Position numbers and translations under genes: made by a program
In this document: piece by piece, positions 19,197 through 28,394 of the stretch
Layout: each line of letters opens with the position of its first letter
Position numbering within the stretch: position 1 is the first letter of the stretch
From: Pseudomonas viridiflava
GTDB lineage: Bacteria; Pseudomonadota; Gammaproteobacteria; Pseudomonadales; Pseudomonadaceae
NCBI RefSeq assembly: GCF_900582625.1
Contig: NZ_UTIQ01000029.1
Coordinates: 1-64,000, forward strand
Length of the DNA: 64,000 bases
Direction of reading: 5' to 3'
Notes under the pieces: model-generated
What the model saw: the letters and a program-made list of their open reading frames with translations, nothing else
Databases searched by the model: none
Told to the model about the DNA's origin: nothing

Positions 19197-20117
19197 ATGC
19201 CTAGCTCCGCCCTCTTCCCCCGCCATATCGCCGTGCTCATTCTGGCTCTGCTCGCCAGCAGCTTCGCGGGTAACCACATCGCCGCGCGCATCGCGTTTGA
19301 TCACGACACCGGCTTGTTGTTGGCAATTCTCTGTCGCTCGGGCGTGACCACGTTGGTGCTGGCGGGGTTGGTGTGGTGGCGGCGTGATTCGTTGAAGTTG
19401 CCGGCCGGCACCTGGCCGTGGCAGTTGGCGTTGGGACTGTTGATCGCCACGCAAAGTTTTTGTGTGTATTCGACCGTGGCGCGTATTCCGGTGGCGCTGG
19501 CGCTGTTGATCGTCAACATCGCGCCCATTCTGCTAGTGCTGCTGACCTGGGCACTGGGCGGCGCACGGCCGACGCCACGGGCCATGGTGCTGATGGGCGT
19601 GATTCTGTTTGGCCTGGTATTCGCGCTGGATGTGCCTTCGCGGCTCAACGGCGTGGACGACGGTATCGAGTGGGTCGAAGGCGTGCTGTTCGGTATTGGC
19701 GCGGCCATGGTGTTTGCCGTGGCGCTGTGGATTACCGACCACAAACTCGCCGGCCTGGTCGGCACCGTGCGCAGCATGTTGACCATGCTCATCGTGTTTT
19801 CCAGCGTGGCCATTGCCGGCGTCAGCGGCGTGATGCCAGGCGGCCTCGGCTTGCCCTCGGCGCCCACCGGCTGGGTCGCGCTGGCGTGTTTGGTAGTGCT
19901 CTATGGCGTCGCGTTTTCCACCTTGTTCATCTGCATGACGCGCTTGGACATGGCGCGCAACGCGCCGGTGATGAACGTCGAACCGGTGGCCAGCCTGGTG
20001 TTCGGCTGGCTGATTCTGGGGCAGTTGCTCAGCCCCGGACAGATCATCGGCGGGCTGATTGTGGTGAGTGGCATTGTGCTGCTGACCTACCGGCGCAGCG
20101 GTCCGCGCCGTGGCTGA
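19197..20117 (+). CDS. EamA-family (DMT superfamily) transporter
   Basis: This drug/metabolite-type permease has 306 residues and about ten hydrophobic segments arranged as two EamA halves (about 7-140 and 160-300). The first half holds SSFAGNHIAARIAF, the second NVEPVASLVFGWLILGQ. I chose the ATG at 19197, which lies six bases after AAGGA, rather than the one two codons earlier. Its substrate is unknown. The site between the TRAP operon and the uronate regulator hints at export or uptake of a related metabolite, but it has its own start region and may be unrelated. Confidence 0.85.
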   Translation: MPSSALFPRHIAVLILALLASSFAGNHIAARIAFDHDTGLLLAILCRSGVTTLVLAGLVWWRRDSLKLPAGTWPWQLALGLLIATQSFCVYSTVARIPVALALLIVNIAPILLVLLTWALGGARPTPRAMVLMGVILFGLVFALDVPSRLNGVDDGIEWVEGVLFGIGAAMVFAVALWITDHKLAGLVGTVRSMLTMLIVFSSVAIAGVSGVMPGGLGLPSAPTGWVALACLVVLYGVAFSTLFICMTRLDMARNAPVMNVEPVASLVFGWLILGQLLSPGQIIGGLIVVSGIVLLTYRRSGPRRG

Positions 20118-20123
20118 GGCCGG

Positions 20124-20873
20124 TTATTCCTGGCCGGCCTGGGCGGCTTCGTGGGCCTGACGCAGCCGTTCGCGGCTGTTGGTCAGGTGCAGGCGCACTG
20201 CAGCGCGAGCTGCATCGGAATCCTGGCGGGCAATGGCTTCGAAAATCTGCTCGTGCTCACGTTCAAGACGGGCCATGTAATGGCGCTGATCGTCATGGGC
20301 CAGGCGCGCCGAATTGATCCGGGTACGCGGAATGATGCTGGTACCCAGGTGGCTCATGATGTCGGTGAAATAGCGGTTGCCGGTGGCTTCGGCAATCAGC
20401 AGGTGAAACTGGAAATCCGAGGCCACCGCATCGCCCGAATGAGCCGCGCTTTCGCGCAAGGCATCGAGCACTTCACGCATGGCTTGCAGCTGCGCATCGG
20501 TGCGACGCTGCGCCGCCAGGCCAGCCGACTCCACTTCCAGGCTGATACGAAATTCAAGAATGGCCAACACGTCGCGCAGGGTGACGATGGTCGCCGGGTC
20601 AATGCGAAAGCCGCTGGGGCTTGGGGTGTCGAGCACAAAGGTGCCGATGCCGTGACGGGTTTCCACCAGGCCCGAGGCCTGCAAACGCGACAGGGCTTCG
20701 CGCACCACGGTACGGCTGACGCCCTGCGCTTCCATGATGGCCGACTCGGTGGGCAGCTTCTCACCCCGCTTGATCAAGCCATCGCGAATCTGCTGCGACA
20801 ACTCGGTCACCAACTCTTGAGCGAGGCTGCGATGCTTGCGGCGCACACGTGGCTGGGGGCTTGGGATTTCCAT
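20124..20873 (-). CDS. FadR-subfamily GntR transcriptional regulator, probable hexuronate/aldarate regulator
   Basis: The protein has 249 residues: an N-terminal winged helix-turn-helix (about 15-80; LPTESAIMEAQGVSRTVVREALSRLQASGLVETRHGIGTFV is split here between helix and wing) and a C-terminal all-helical FCD ligand domain (about 95-235) with the metal-binding His residues in FHLLIAEATGNRY and ERHYMARLEREHEQIFEAI-like positions. It lies at the end of the uronate island. A copy of the 13-bp palindrome found before udh and kdgD sits 50 bp upstream of its own start. It is probably a repressor relieved by a pathway acid (GguR-like role; inferred). Confidence 0.88.
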   Translation of the reverse strand: MEIPSPQPRVRRKHRSLAQELVTELSQQIRDGLIKRGEKLPTESAIMEAQGVSRTVVREALSRLQASGLVETRHGIGTFVLDTPSPSGFRIDPATIVTLRDVLAILEFRISLEVESAGLAAQRRTDAQLQAMREVLDALRESAAHSGDAVASDFQFHLLIAEATGNRYFTDIMSHLGTSIIPRTRINSARLAHDDQRHYMARLEREHEQIFEAIARQDSDAARAAVRLHLTNSRERLRQAHEAAQAGQE

Positions 20874-20922
20874 GTCGACGGTCTTTCTCGGCTAACGGGC
20901 AGGCGGCCATCATATCTCAGCG

Positions 20923-20935
20923 GTTGTACGATGAC
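20923..20935. promoter_or_regulatory. Putative uronate-regulator operator, regulator/epimerase side
   Basis: GTTGTACGATGAC fits GTYRTACGAYRAC. It lies between the divergent starts of the FadR/GntR gene (20873) and the epimerase gene (21020), so it could serve autoregulation and the epimerase. Confidence 0.65.
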
Positions 20936-21019
20936 ACCCCTGCAAACGCGGCAAATCTGCGGCATAACGACACCAATGCGTACAGCGACGTGCGCCCTTC
21001 CCTACAGGCTGATGACCCC

Positions 21020-21886
21020 ATGAATGCTAGCGATTTCGTCAGTATCGAAGACGCCCTCACCCGCCTCACCGTGGCCCCTTCCATTGGCGGCAGCCTGGTG
21101 GCCTGGAAACTCCTGAGTGACCAGCTCGATTTGCTGCGCCCATGCCCAGCTGAGATCGAGGGGCCACGACAACTCGGCTGTTATCCGTTGGCGCCCTGGT
21201 CCAACCGCATCAGCAACGGTGGCTTCGATTGCCCGCAAGGGTGGCTGGCGTTGGAGCCGAATGCGGCAAACGATCCCTTACCGATTCACGGCAGCGCCTG
21301 GCAGCAGGAGTGGCGGGTGGTGGAACACGGTCCATCGAACTTGGTGCTGCGGTTGGACAGCGGCGTGCCGTTCGCCTACCGCGCCGAACAACATATTCGC
21401 TTGAACAATGGACGCCTAAGCATTCAGCTTCAGGTCACTCACCTGGCCGAACAGCCATGCTGGCATGGCCTGGGCTTGCATCCATATCTGCCGCGCACGG
21501 CGGGCACGCGCTTACAGATTCATGCAGACCAGGTATGGCTGTGTGATGAAGGACGGTTGCCGACCGAACTGACTGAGCTGCCGCCAGCGTGGAATTTTCA
21601 CAACGGCGCCTCGCTACCGAACGAGCTGGTGGATAACGGCTTTACCGGCTGGGATGGTCGCGCGTTGATCAGCCAGGCGGATGCTGGCTATGAACTGGAA
21701 ATGCAGGCGACGGGCAGCGAATTTTTTCTGCTGTTTTGCCCGCTCGATAAGCCGTTCTTTTGCGTGGAGCCGGTGAGCCATCCGGTAAACGCGCACCACC
21801 TGCCAGGGCGGCCGGGGTTGCGGTTGTTGGCGCAGGGAGAATCGTGTGAGCTGGGGTTTGAAGTGCAGTATCGGGCGCTGGTTTAG
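21020..21886 (+). CDS. Aldose 1-epimerase family protein
   Basis: This mutarotase-like beta-sandwich protein (288 residues) interconverts alpha and beta anomers of aldoses in the GalM superfamily. Conserved features are the APSIGGSLVAWKL start of the fold, PLAPWSNRISNGGFD (about residues 57-71), PIHGSAWQQEW with a likely active-site His (near residue 91), and GLGLHPYLPR (about 155). Start chosen at the ATG at 21020; longer in-frame starts run into the regulator gene. It lies 146 bp from the divergent regulator gene, with the operator between, so a role in anomer supply to Udh is plausible. Confidence 0.88.
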   Translation: MNASDFVSIEDALTRLTVAPSIGGSLVAWKLLSDQLDLLRPCPAEIEGPRQLGCYPLAPWSNRISNGGFDCPQGWLALEPNAANDPLPIHGSAWQQEWRVVEHGPSNLVLRLDSGVPFAYRAEQHIRLNNGRLSIQLQVTHLAEQPCWHGLGLHPYLPRTAGTRLQIHADQVWLCDEGRLPTELTELPPAWNFHNGASLPNELVDNGFTGWDGRALISQADAGYELEMQATGSEFFLLFCPLDKPFFCVEPVSHPVNAHHLPGRPGLRLLAQGESCELGFEVQYRALV

Positions 21887-21905
21887 GCCGGCCGCCGCAG
21901 CCGTT

Positions 21906-21970
21906 GTAGGAGCGAGCTTGCTCGCGAAGCTTTTAACTCTCAAAAGCTTCGCGAGCAAGCTCGCTCCTAC
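21906..21970. repeat. REP hairpin, GAGCGAGCTTGCTCGC type
   Basis: GTAGGAGCGAGCTTGCTCGC and its exact complement flank a short loop. It is long and nearly perfect, and lies downstream of the epimerase gene. Confidence 0.9.
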
Positions 21971-22022
21971 GGGATTGGCGAACATTCGCGAGTGCGGTTA
22001 GCCGCGATGAATCAAACCCCAA

Positions 22023-22784
<762 letters not shown>

Positions 22785-23018
22785 TCCCTTATCCCTCTTT
22801 AGTGGTATCGAATTGTTATGGCTGGCAAGTCTAGCCAGCCCCACGCACCGCGCGTCAGCACTATTTAAGGCCGCGAGTAGCCGTAATCCAGCGCAGTGAT
22901 AAAGCGCGGCGGCCGACCATTTAGCAGATGGATAAGCCTGCATTCCGCGAACGATCAAACCTTGCCCTTGGGCCGACGGAGGTCTATCACCACTGTTTCC
23001 CTGCCACGAGTGAATGCC

Positions 23019-24026
23019 ATGACCACCCAACTCAATCGCCAATTTCTGCTCGCCCAACGTCCCGTGGGCCTGCCGAGCCGCGACACATTCAGCTATGTGG
23101 AAAACGCAGTCGGCGAACCCGGCCCCGGTCAGATTCTGGTTAAAAACGAATACTTGTCTCTGGACCCGGCCATGCGCGGCTGGATGAACGACGCCAAGTC
23201 GTACATTCCGCCGGTGGGTATTGGCGAAGTGATGCGCGCGCTGGGCGTGGGCAAAGTAATCGCCTCGCAAAACGACAAATTCCCGGTCGGCACTTACGTA
23301 AACGGCGCACTGGGCGTTCAGGATTATTTCCTTGGCGAGCCCAAAGGCTTCTATCCGGTAGACCCTAATCGCGCGCCCCTGCCGCTGTATCTCTCGGCAC
23401 TGGGCATGACAGGCATGACCGCCTACTTCGCGTTCCTGGATGTCGGTCAGCCAAAAGAAGGCGATACCGTGGTTATTTCCGGCGCGGCCGGTGCGGTGGG
23501 CAGCGTGGTCGGCCAGATCGCCAAGATCAAAGGCTGCCGCGTGGTCGGCATCGCTGGCGGCGCCGAGAAGTGCAAGCTGCTCAAAGACGAGCTCGGTTTT
23601 GACGGCGTCATCGACTACAAAAACGAAGACCTGCACGCCGGCCTGAAGCGCGAATGCCCCAAGGGCGTGGACGTGTACTTCGACAACGTCGGCGGCGACA
23701 TTCTGGACGCCGTGCTGACCCGCATCGCGCCGAAAGCGCGCATCGTCATCTGTGGCGCCATCAGCCAGTACAACAACAAAGAAAACGTAAAAGGTCCGGC
23801 CAATTACCTGTCGCTGCTGGTCAACCGCGCACGCATGGAAGGCTTCGTGGTCATGGACTACGCCAGCCAATTCGCCGACGCCGCCAAAGAAATGGGCGGT
23901 TGGATGGCAGCCGGCAAGTTGAAGAGCAAGGAAGACATTGTCGACGGGCTGGAAACCTTCCCAGAGACCCTGTTGAAACTGTTCAGCGGTGAAAACTTCG
24001 GCAAGTTGGTGTTGAAGGTCAGCTAA
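23019..24026 (+). CDS. NADP-dependent oxidoreductase, zinc-free MDR family (CurA/YncB-like)
   Basis: This medium-chain reductase of 335 residues belongs to the leukotriene B4 dehydrogenase/curcumin reductase branch; it reduces activated alkenes with NADPH. It shows the N-terminal LSLDPAMRGWM segment, GMTGMTAYF, and the nucleotide motif SGAAGAVGSVVGQIAK (about residues 153-168). Zinc ligands are absent, as expected. The start ATG at 23019 gives the family-typical MTTQLNRQFLLAQRP. It is divergent from the SDR gene. Function beyond the family is not known. Confidence 0.88.
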   Translation: MTTQLNRQFLLAQRPVGLPSRDTFSYVENAVGEPGPGQILVKNEYLSLDPAMRGWMNDAKSYIPPVGIGEVMRALGVGKVIASQNDKFPVGTYVNGALGVQDYFLGEPKGFYPVDPNRAPLPLYLSALGMTGMTAYFAFLDVGQPKEGDTVVISGAAGAVGSVVGQIAKIKGCRVVGIAGGAEKCKLLKDELGFDGVIDYKNEDLHAGLKRECPKGVDVYFDNVGGDILDAVLTRIAPKARIVICGAISQYNNKENVKGPANYLSLLVNRARMEGFVVMDYASQFADAAKEMGGWMAAGKLKSKEDIVDGLETFPETLLKLFSGENFGKLVLKVS

Positions 24027-24049
24027 TTTAAACCCGCACCAACGCTCAA

Positions 24050-24085
24050 TAAAAAAGCCTGGTGGCGGGTGACCGCGACCAGGCT
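24050..24085 (-). terminator. Intrinsic terminator facing the toxin-like remnant
   Basis: AGCCTGGTGGCGG and CCGCGACCAGGCT pair imperfectly; the T-run lies on the minus-strand side, so it ends leftward transcription. It leaves no room for a gene downstream of the toxin-like frame. Confidence 0.75.
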
Positions 24086-24116
24086 TATGTTCGGATAATT
24101 ACCGATCAGTAGACGA

Positions 24117-25046
24117 CTAAAGCGTGTGTGACGGTGCCGATACCATTTTTTTTGACACTTTCACGGTTTCAATTTTTTTGACTGCCAAGTTGTTGGATAG
24201 CTTACGGGACAGCGCGGCAACCACGCCTTTCTGTGAAGTAGCGTCTCCCACCGCTGATGAGTCTCTCAACACAGTGATTTTTGCGGTTCTAGTTGTATAG
24301 TCGTTAGGCGTGACAAACTGGCCAGCGACGTATTCCAGCCGACCACCGCCGAGATCCTTGAGCAGCAATGTATTCACTGGGTACTTTTGCAGCAATTTAT
24401 TGGCTTTAACCTGTGAACCGGAGTTGTTAGCCGAGTCGACGACTATTCGGTTCTGATATTTGGCTGGAACGTCACTCAGCTTTCCATCGTTCTGACCTTT
24501 CCAACCAATCAGTGATGAATTGGTTTTTTTAGCTTCCAGTGAGTTCATATAAATCCCAGGGTCGGCCACGTCGCCTTTACTTAACTCGCCCCAGCGCGGA
24601 TGAAACTTCCCTGTCTCAAAATCTTGAAAGGCTGGGGTCAGGTTATAGACCCTTGAATTATCGATACCCGCTAATTCTTGGAGTGTCGGAATTAGGCGGC
24701 CGTTATGTTCGGAGATTGTTGTATGAAGCGCACCGAATGAACCGATCGTTCCCGGTCCGTTCAGACCTGGTAGTTTTTTTATGTTCCACGCCATGTATTT
24801 GTTGCGAAAATCCCTGTCGTAGTCGGGTCCAGTAAGCTCCTTTCGGCGAACATCAATAGGGTAGACGTTGACGCCTGCTCTCATCGCGTCAATCAGCGTC
24901 TGACTATACGAGCTGGAAAAATCTTCGCGACTTGAATAGAAATCAACAAGCCCGCGCAAAATTTCAGGATCTTTCCTTAGACGAGGACTAATTGTGGAAG
25001 TATCTAAATAATGCTCGACCGAGTCGTAACCTTTTTCCTTTGGCAA
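24117..25046 (-). pseudogene. Orphan C-terminal toxin-like module of a filamentous-haemagglutinin/CdiA-type protein
   Basis: The frame encodes about 309 residues with no good start: a TAA precedes the first usable TTG, and there is no ribosome site. It overlaps the end of the TPS remnant in another frame, so the two look like one gene joined by a deletion. Residues about 40-145 contain DAMRAGVNVYPIDVR, then RDFRNKYMAWNI, then IGSFGALHTT and RLIPTLQELAG. This series (R-N-x-x-M-A-x-x-I followed by G-A-x-H-T) recalls the erythromycin-esterase/ChaN/Tiki-like domain seen in several large bacterial toxins; that match is from memory of the family. The C-terminal 130 residues are not recognised. No immunity gene follows. 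Confidence 0.6.
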
Positions 25047-25560
25047 TTAACAGATCCGCCGCATCGCCGAACACTTCCAGCGTGCCGCTGATTGAGCTGG
25101 GCCGGTTGCCGGTGATTTCCGTGAGAATCGCTTTTGCCGTCTGTTTCAGATTCGGGTTAAGCAGCACCGCACCGCCAATCTGGCTCGTGCCGTTGACCAT
25201 GCTGTTGTTGAAAATAACGCCAGGGTTGGCCACGTCGAACTGGCCAAAACGGTTGTGGGAAAGACCGCTGCCATTAGGGTTGGCGATCTCGATCACGGGC
25301 ACGCCATTGACGGCGCTGGATACCGTGGCGCCGGTGCTGCGATCCAGCAAAATTTCTGCGGTGGCCCAACTTGGAACAGCGGCCACCCACATAGAAAGTG
25401 CGAGATGCTTAATCGAAAAAGCCGGCGGTTTAGGTGCAACTGCACTAGCAGCAGGCCCCTGCCGCTGCCCAGGTTTGCGTTGGGCAGTAGCGATTTCGGC
25501 GACCGGAATTAAAAAACCTAAGGGTTTGCTGAAGATGAGGCGAAAACAATGTTTGTTCAT
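24988..25560 (-). pseudogene. TPS-domain remnant of a two-partner-secreted haemagglutinin (TpsA/CdiA N-terminus)
   Basis: The 190-codon frame opens with an extended signal-peptide region (MNKHCFRLIFSKPLGFLIPV), a hydrophobic segment ending SWATA (about residue 67) and the start of a TPS secretion domain: NGVPVIEIANPNGSGLSHN, FGQFDVANPGVIFNNS, and GTLEVFGDAADLLIA (about residue 170). Intact proteins continue with LLIANPNGI and thousands of repeat residues. Here the frame breaks at LLIA and runs into an unrelated tail, while the toxin-like module follows in another frame. I read this as a large internal deletion plus frameshift. Confidence 0.8.
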
Positions 25561-25631
25561 AATGAGCTCAAGTTAAATAATCGTGATTTTGATTGCAGAC
25601 ACCGGTTCTATATAAGCCGCGCTCCACAACG

Positions 25632-25952
25632 CTAGTCGCGTTCTTCTTTATGCTTAGGCGAAACTTTCGGGCTCGCCGACGAAGCCTCGCTCTTGCCTTG
25701 CTGCTTTATTTTTTCTTGGTTTTCCTTTAACTCCCGCGCGATTTTCTCCTCAAGTAATAATTTTTCGCGCCGGTCCGACTCCTGCTCGATAGGAGTTACA
25801 CCTGAGGGATAATAAGATGTCGGTTTATCGGCACTAGCGGGGAGGCACAGAAGAAGGGTAAAGCCGCCCACAGCAACGCCTGCGGCGTACTTTCGCAGCC
25901 ACTCCTGACAACTCACGGTGAAAATATAAGACTTCCAGCTTTTTATATGCAC
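25632..25952 (-). CDS. Small predicted exported protein, possible TpsB N-terminal remnant
   Basis: This 106-residue frame starts with GTG. It has a long positively charged N-region, a hydrophobic stretch (about 25-38) and a signal cleavage site after LPASA (about residue 41). The mature part is a highly charged helix (EQESDRREKLLLEEKIAREL and onward) ending in a Lys/Ser-rich tail. It stands directly upstream of the TPS remnant, where the outer-membrane partner gene (tpsB/cdiB) normally lies. TpsB proteins begin with a signal peptide and a charged plug helix, so it may be the stump of one. It could equally be an intact small gene. The ribosome site is poor. Confidence 0.45.
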   Translation of the reverse strand: MHIKSWKSYIFTVSCQEWLRKYAAGVAVGGFTLLLCLPASADKPTSYYPSGVTPIEQESDRREKLLLEEKIARELKENQEKIKQQGKSEASSASPKVSPKHKEERD

Positions 25953-26186
25953 GGCAGCAGTTCTATGCGGCGAAGAATAAAACTAAAGCTACGCCAAACA
26001 AGACAACGCGTGTGCAAGGGGCGACCGTGCCAAATGTATGAAACCTCCCTTAAAACAAGGGAAACGAATAAAACTACCGGCTGTTATTTATTTCAGCAGA
26101 AAAATCGTACATAACGAAGTATTGTTTCTACAACAAACAACGCATATTCATCGAGCGCAATGACCCTATCTTTCACGACCACAAAT
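25953..26186. other. AT-rich gap upstream of the small exported-protein gene
   Basis: About 235 bp clearly richer in A+T than its surroundings, with no open frame I can support. This fits decayed or transferred DNA. Confidence 0.6.
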
Positions 26187-26217
26187 AAAAAAGGCCCGCA
26201 ACATGCGGGCCTTTTTT
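26187..26217. terminator. Bidirectional intrinsic terminator
   Basis: AAAAAAGGCCCGC and GCGGGCCTTTTTT form a symmetric hairpin with T-runs on both strands. It ends the MFS gene from the right. Confidence 0.9.
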
Positions 26218-26232
26218 ATTTGTGGTAGTAAG

Positions 26233-27558
26233 TTATGCAGCGTTGGCTTCCATGGATTGCCGCATAGCCAGCGCATCTTTTGGCAAATGCCGCGCGGCCT
26301 GAATCAATGCCAACAGGGTCAGCAGCATCGCGATCGGTATAAGGTACATCGCGTCGTGCAAGCCAACCGCTTTAAACGCCTCGCTCATTTCGGCAGCGCC
26401 TGCGGCATACATCGCTGAATGCGCGAAATGGTCGGACAGCCAACCAACCACGACTGGACCAAGCCCACCACCGAGCAGGTACAGACCGGCAAAAAAAAGT
26501 GCCATCGCGGTTGCACGCAGTCGCGGTTCGATTACGTCTTGAATCGAGGTGTAAACACAGGTGTAGAAGTTGTAGGAAAACAACCAACCGAGACTAAAAA
26601 TTGCCACGAATAAGGCAATACTTCCGGCACCAAGCGATAAAGCCCAGCCTGTCGCGACCGTAGAAATGGCCAGCGACGCCGCAGCCATCCACAGACGACC
26701 ACGCTCGGAACGTTGGTGCGCCTTGTCGGCAAACCAGCCGCCGACCGTCAAGCCAACAAGCCCGGTAATGCCGACAATAATGCCGGTAGCAACCGCGGCC
26801 TGCCCCAGCGGCATCAGGAAATAGCGCTGCAGCATCGGCACCATGAACGAGTTACAGGCATAGGTTGCGAAGTTGAAGCACAGCCCGGCGACCACCAACC
26901 ACCAGAATGTACGGATGCTCAACACTTTGCGCACAGGGCGATCGACCTTGACCGCCGCCACTTGCACCACCTCGGCCGCGCCACGCTGTGGTTCGCGGAT
27001 GAAGAACATGAAGACAGCCAGGATCATGCCCGGAACGGCGGCGATGAAAAACGGCGCTCGCCAACTGCCAAAGGCTTCCACCATCGCACCGATGGTAAAG
27101 AAGGCGAGCAACAATCCCAACGGCAGGCCCAACATGAAAATGCCCATGGCACGGGCGCGCTTGTTGGCGGGAAAGAGATCGCCGATCAGCGAGTTGGCGG
27201 CAGGCGCGTAACTGGCTTCACCGATGCCAACGCCCATGCGCACCAGAAGAAAGCTCCAAAACCCCGAAACGAATCCGTTAACCGCTGTAAGACCGCTCCA
27301 TACCATCAGTCCCCAGCCCATGATTTTGCTGCGCGAGCCTGTGTCGGCCATGCGCCCCAACGGCACGCCGGCGATCGCGTAGACGATGGTAAAAGCGGTG
27401 CCAATCAGGCCGAGCTGCAGGTCGCTCAGGCTCCATTCATGGCGCAAGGGCTCGATGATGATCGCCGGAATGCTGCGGTCGAAGAAATTGAACAGGTTCG
27501 CAAGGAACAGCAAAAACAAGACACGCCAAGCATTGGCCGCCTGAGTAGCACTGGACAT
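26233..27558 (-). CDS. MFS transporter (Spinster-like family)
   Basis: This major facilitator carrier has 441 residues and twelve predicted hydrophobic segments. It opens with NLFNFFDRSIPAIIIEPL and has GVPLGRMADTGSRSKIMGWGL (loop 2-3 motif, about residues 66-86), and VRMGVGIGEASYAPAANSLIGDLFP (about 107-131), all typical of the Spinster branch. The substrate is unknown. It is divergent from the PadR-type regulator gene, with 263 bp between the starts. The A-rich tract just before its start suggests catabolite control of a carbon-source importer. Confidence 0.87.
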   Translation of the reverse strand: MSSATQAANAWRVLFLLFLANLFNFFDRSIPAIIIEPLRHEWSLSDLQLGLIGTAFTIVYAIAGVPLGRMADTGSRSKIMGWGLMVWSGLTAVNGFVSGFWSFLLVRMGVGIGEASYAPAANSLIGDLFPANKRARAMGIFMLGLPLGLLLAFFTIGAMVEAFGSWRAPFFIAAVPGMILAVFMFFIREPQRGAAEVVQVAAVKVDRPVRKVLSIRTFWWLVVAGLCFNFATYACNSFMVPMLQRYFLMPLGQAAVATGIIVGITGLVGLTVGGWFADKAHQRSERGRLWMAAASLAISTVATGWALSLGAGSIALFVAIFSLGWLFSYNFYTCVYTSIQDVIEPRLRATAMALFFAGLYLLGGGLGPVVVGWLSDHFAHSAMYAAGAAEMSEAFKAVGLHDAMYLIPIAMLLTLLALIQAARHLPKDALAMRQSMEANAA

Positions 27559-27567
27559 AAAGGAGTT

Positions 27568-27584
27568 CTCTTTTGTTGTTCTTA
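27568..27584 (-). promoter_or_regulatory. Possible Hfq/Crc CA motif before the Spinster-like MFS gene
   Basis: On the minus strand the tract reads TAAGAACAACAAAAGAG, ending about 10 bases before the ATG. Confidence 0.5.
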
Positions 27585-27776
27585 TCTACGCTGACATCGC
27601 CGCTACGCAAAACACTGTAGGACAAAGCCCGAGGGTCCAATCTAGAGCCTCTGGGAAGCGGTGTCTGTGAACATTCGTAAACCTTATGTAACGCGATTTT
27701 TTCTCGCTTTCTGCGCCGAGCCTTGGTGGCACGCGGCGGTTACCGCTGGTCGAAACGGCTTGCCAGGCTTCTACGA

Positions 27777-27797
27777 TATATCTTACGTTATATCTTA
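27777..27797. promoter_or_regulatory. Direct repeat TATATCTTA before the NfeR-like gene
   Basis: TATATCTTA occurs at 27777-27785 and 27789-27797, 12 bp apart, 25 bp before the regulator start. It is a good candidate for autoregulation by the PadR-type protein. Confidence 0.6.
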
Positions 27798-27821
27798 TAA
27801 ACCCGAGACGAGAGTAAAACG

Positions 27822-28394
27822 ATGAGAGACCACCATCACCATCCCTTCCATATGCGTGAAACCGATGAGTTCGAACGCCGCCCCGGTGGGCGCGGCGGAC
27901 GCGGACCGCGGGTGTTTGCACCAGGCGATTTGAAACTGTTGTTGTTGGCGCTGATCGCTGAACAACCCAGCCACGGCTACGACCTGATCCGTAGGATCGA
28001 AGACATGTTTGAAGGCGCATATGCCCCAAGTCCAGGGGTTATTTACCCGACGCTGACCTTCCTTGAGGAAAGCGACCTAATTGCCGGCGATGCGCAGCAC
28101 AGCAAAAAGCTTTATAGCGCGACCGACGCTGGCCGTGCCTCGCTCGCTGAGCAGCAAGTGGCACTGGACGGCCTGAGGGTGCGCTTGGAAGTCAGTAAAC
28201 GCTCAATGCGCGGCCATGACCGGCCGGCACAAATTCACGAGGCGGTGCATAACCTGCGGCACGCGTTGCAGCTGCACCATGGGCAATGGAGCGAGGCGGA
28301 AATCATCCGTGTGCGCGATTTGCTGAATGCCGCCGCCACCGCCATCGCTGCCGGTCCAAACTCGGCCCAGACCAACCCGGAGAGTGCGCGATGA
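27822..28394 (+). CDS. nfeR: PadR-family metal-responsive regulator (NfeR/YqjI-like)
   Basis: The 190-residue product begins with a histidine-rich, disordered extension (MRDHHHHPFHMRETDEF and a Gly/Arg stretch, residues 1-33). A PadR winged helix follows (about 35-110; KLLLLALIAEQPSHGYDLIRRIE, then SPGVIYPTLTFLEESDLI), then a C-terminal helical dimer region. The His-rich start plus PadR domain, and the coupled siderophore-reductase gene, match E. coli YqjI/NfeR, a nickel/iron-responsive repressor of yqjH. The stop overlaps the next start (ATGA). The 9-bp direct repeat 25 bp upstream is the likely operator. Confidence 0.87.
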   Translation: MRDHHHHPFHMRETDEFERRPGGRGGRGPRVFAPGDLKLLLLALIAEQPSHGYDLIRRIEDMFEGAYAPSPGVIYPTLTFLEESDLIAGDAQHSKKLYSATDAGRASLAEQQVALDGLRVRLEVSKRSMRGHDRPAQIHEAVHNLRHALQLHHGQWSEAEIIRVRDLLNAAATAIAAGPNSAQTNPESAR

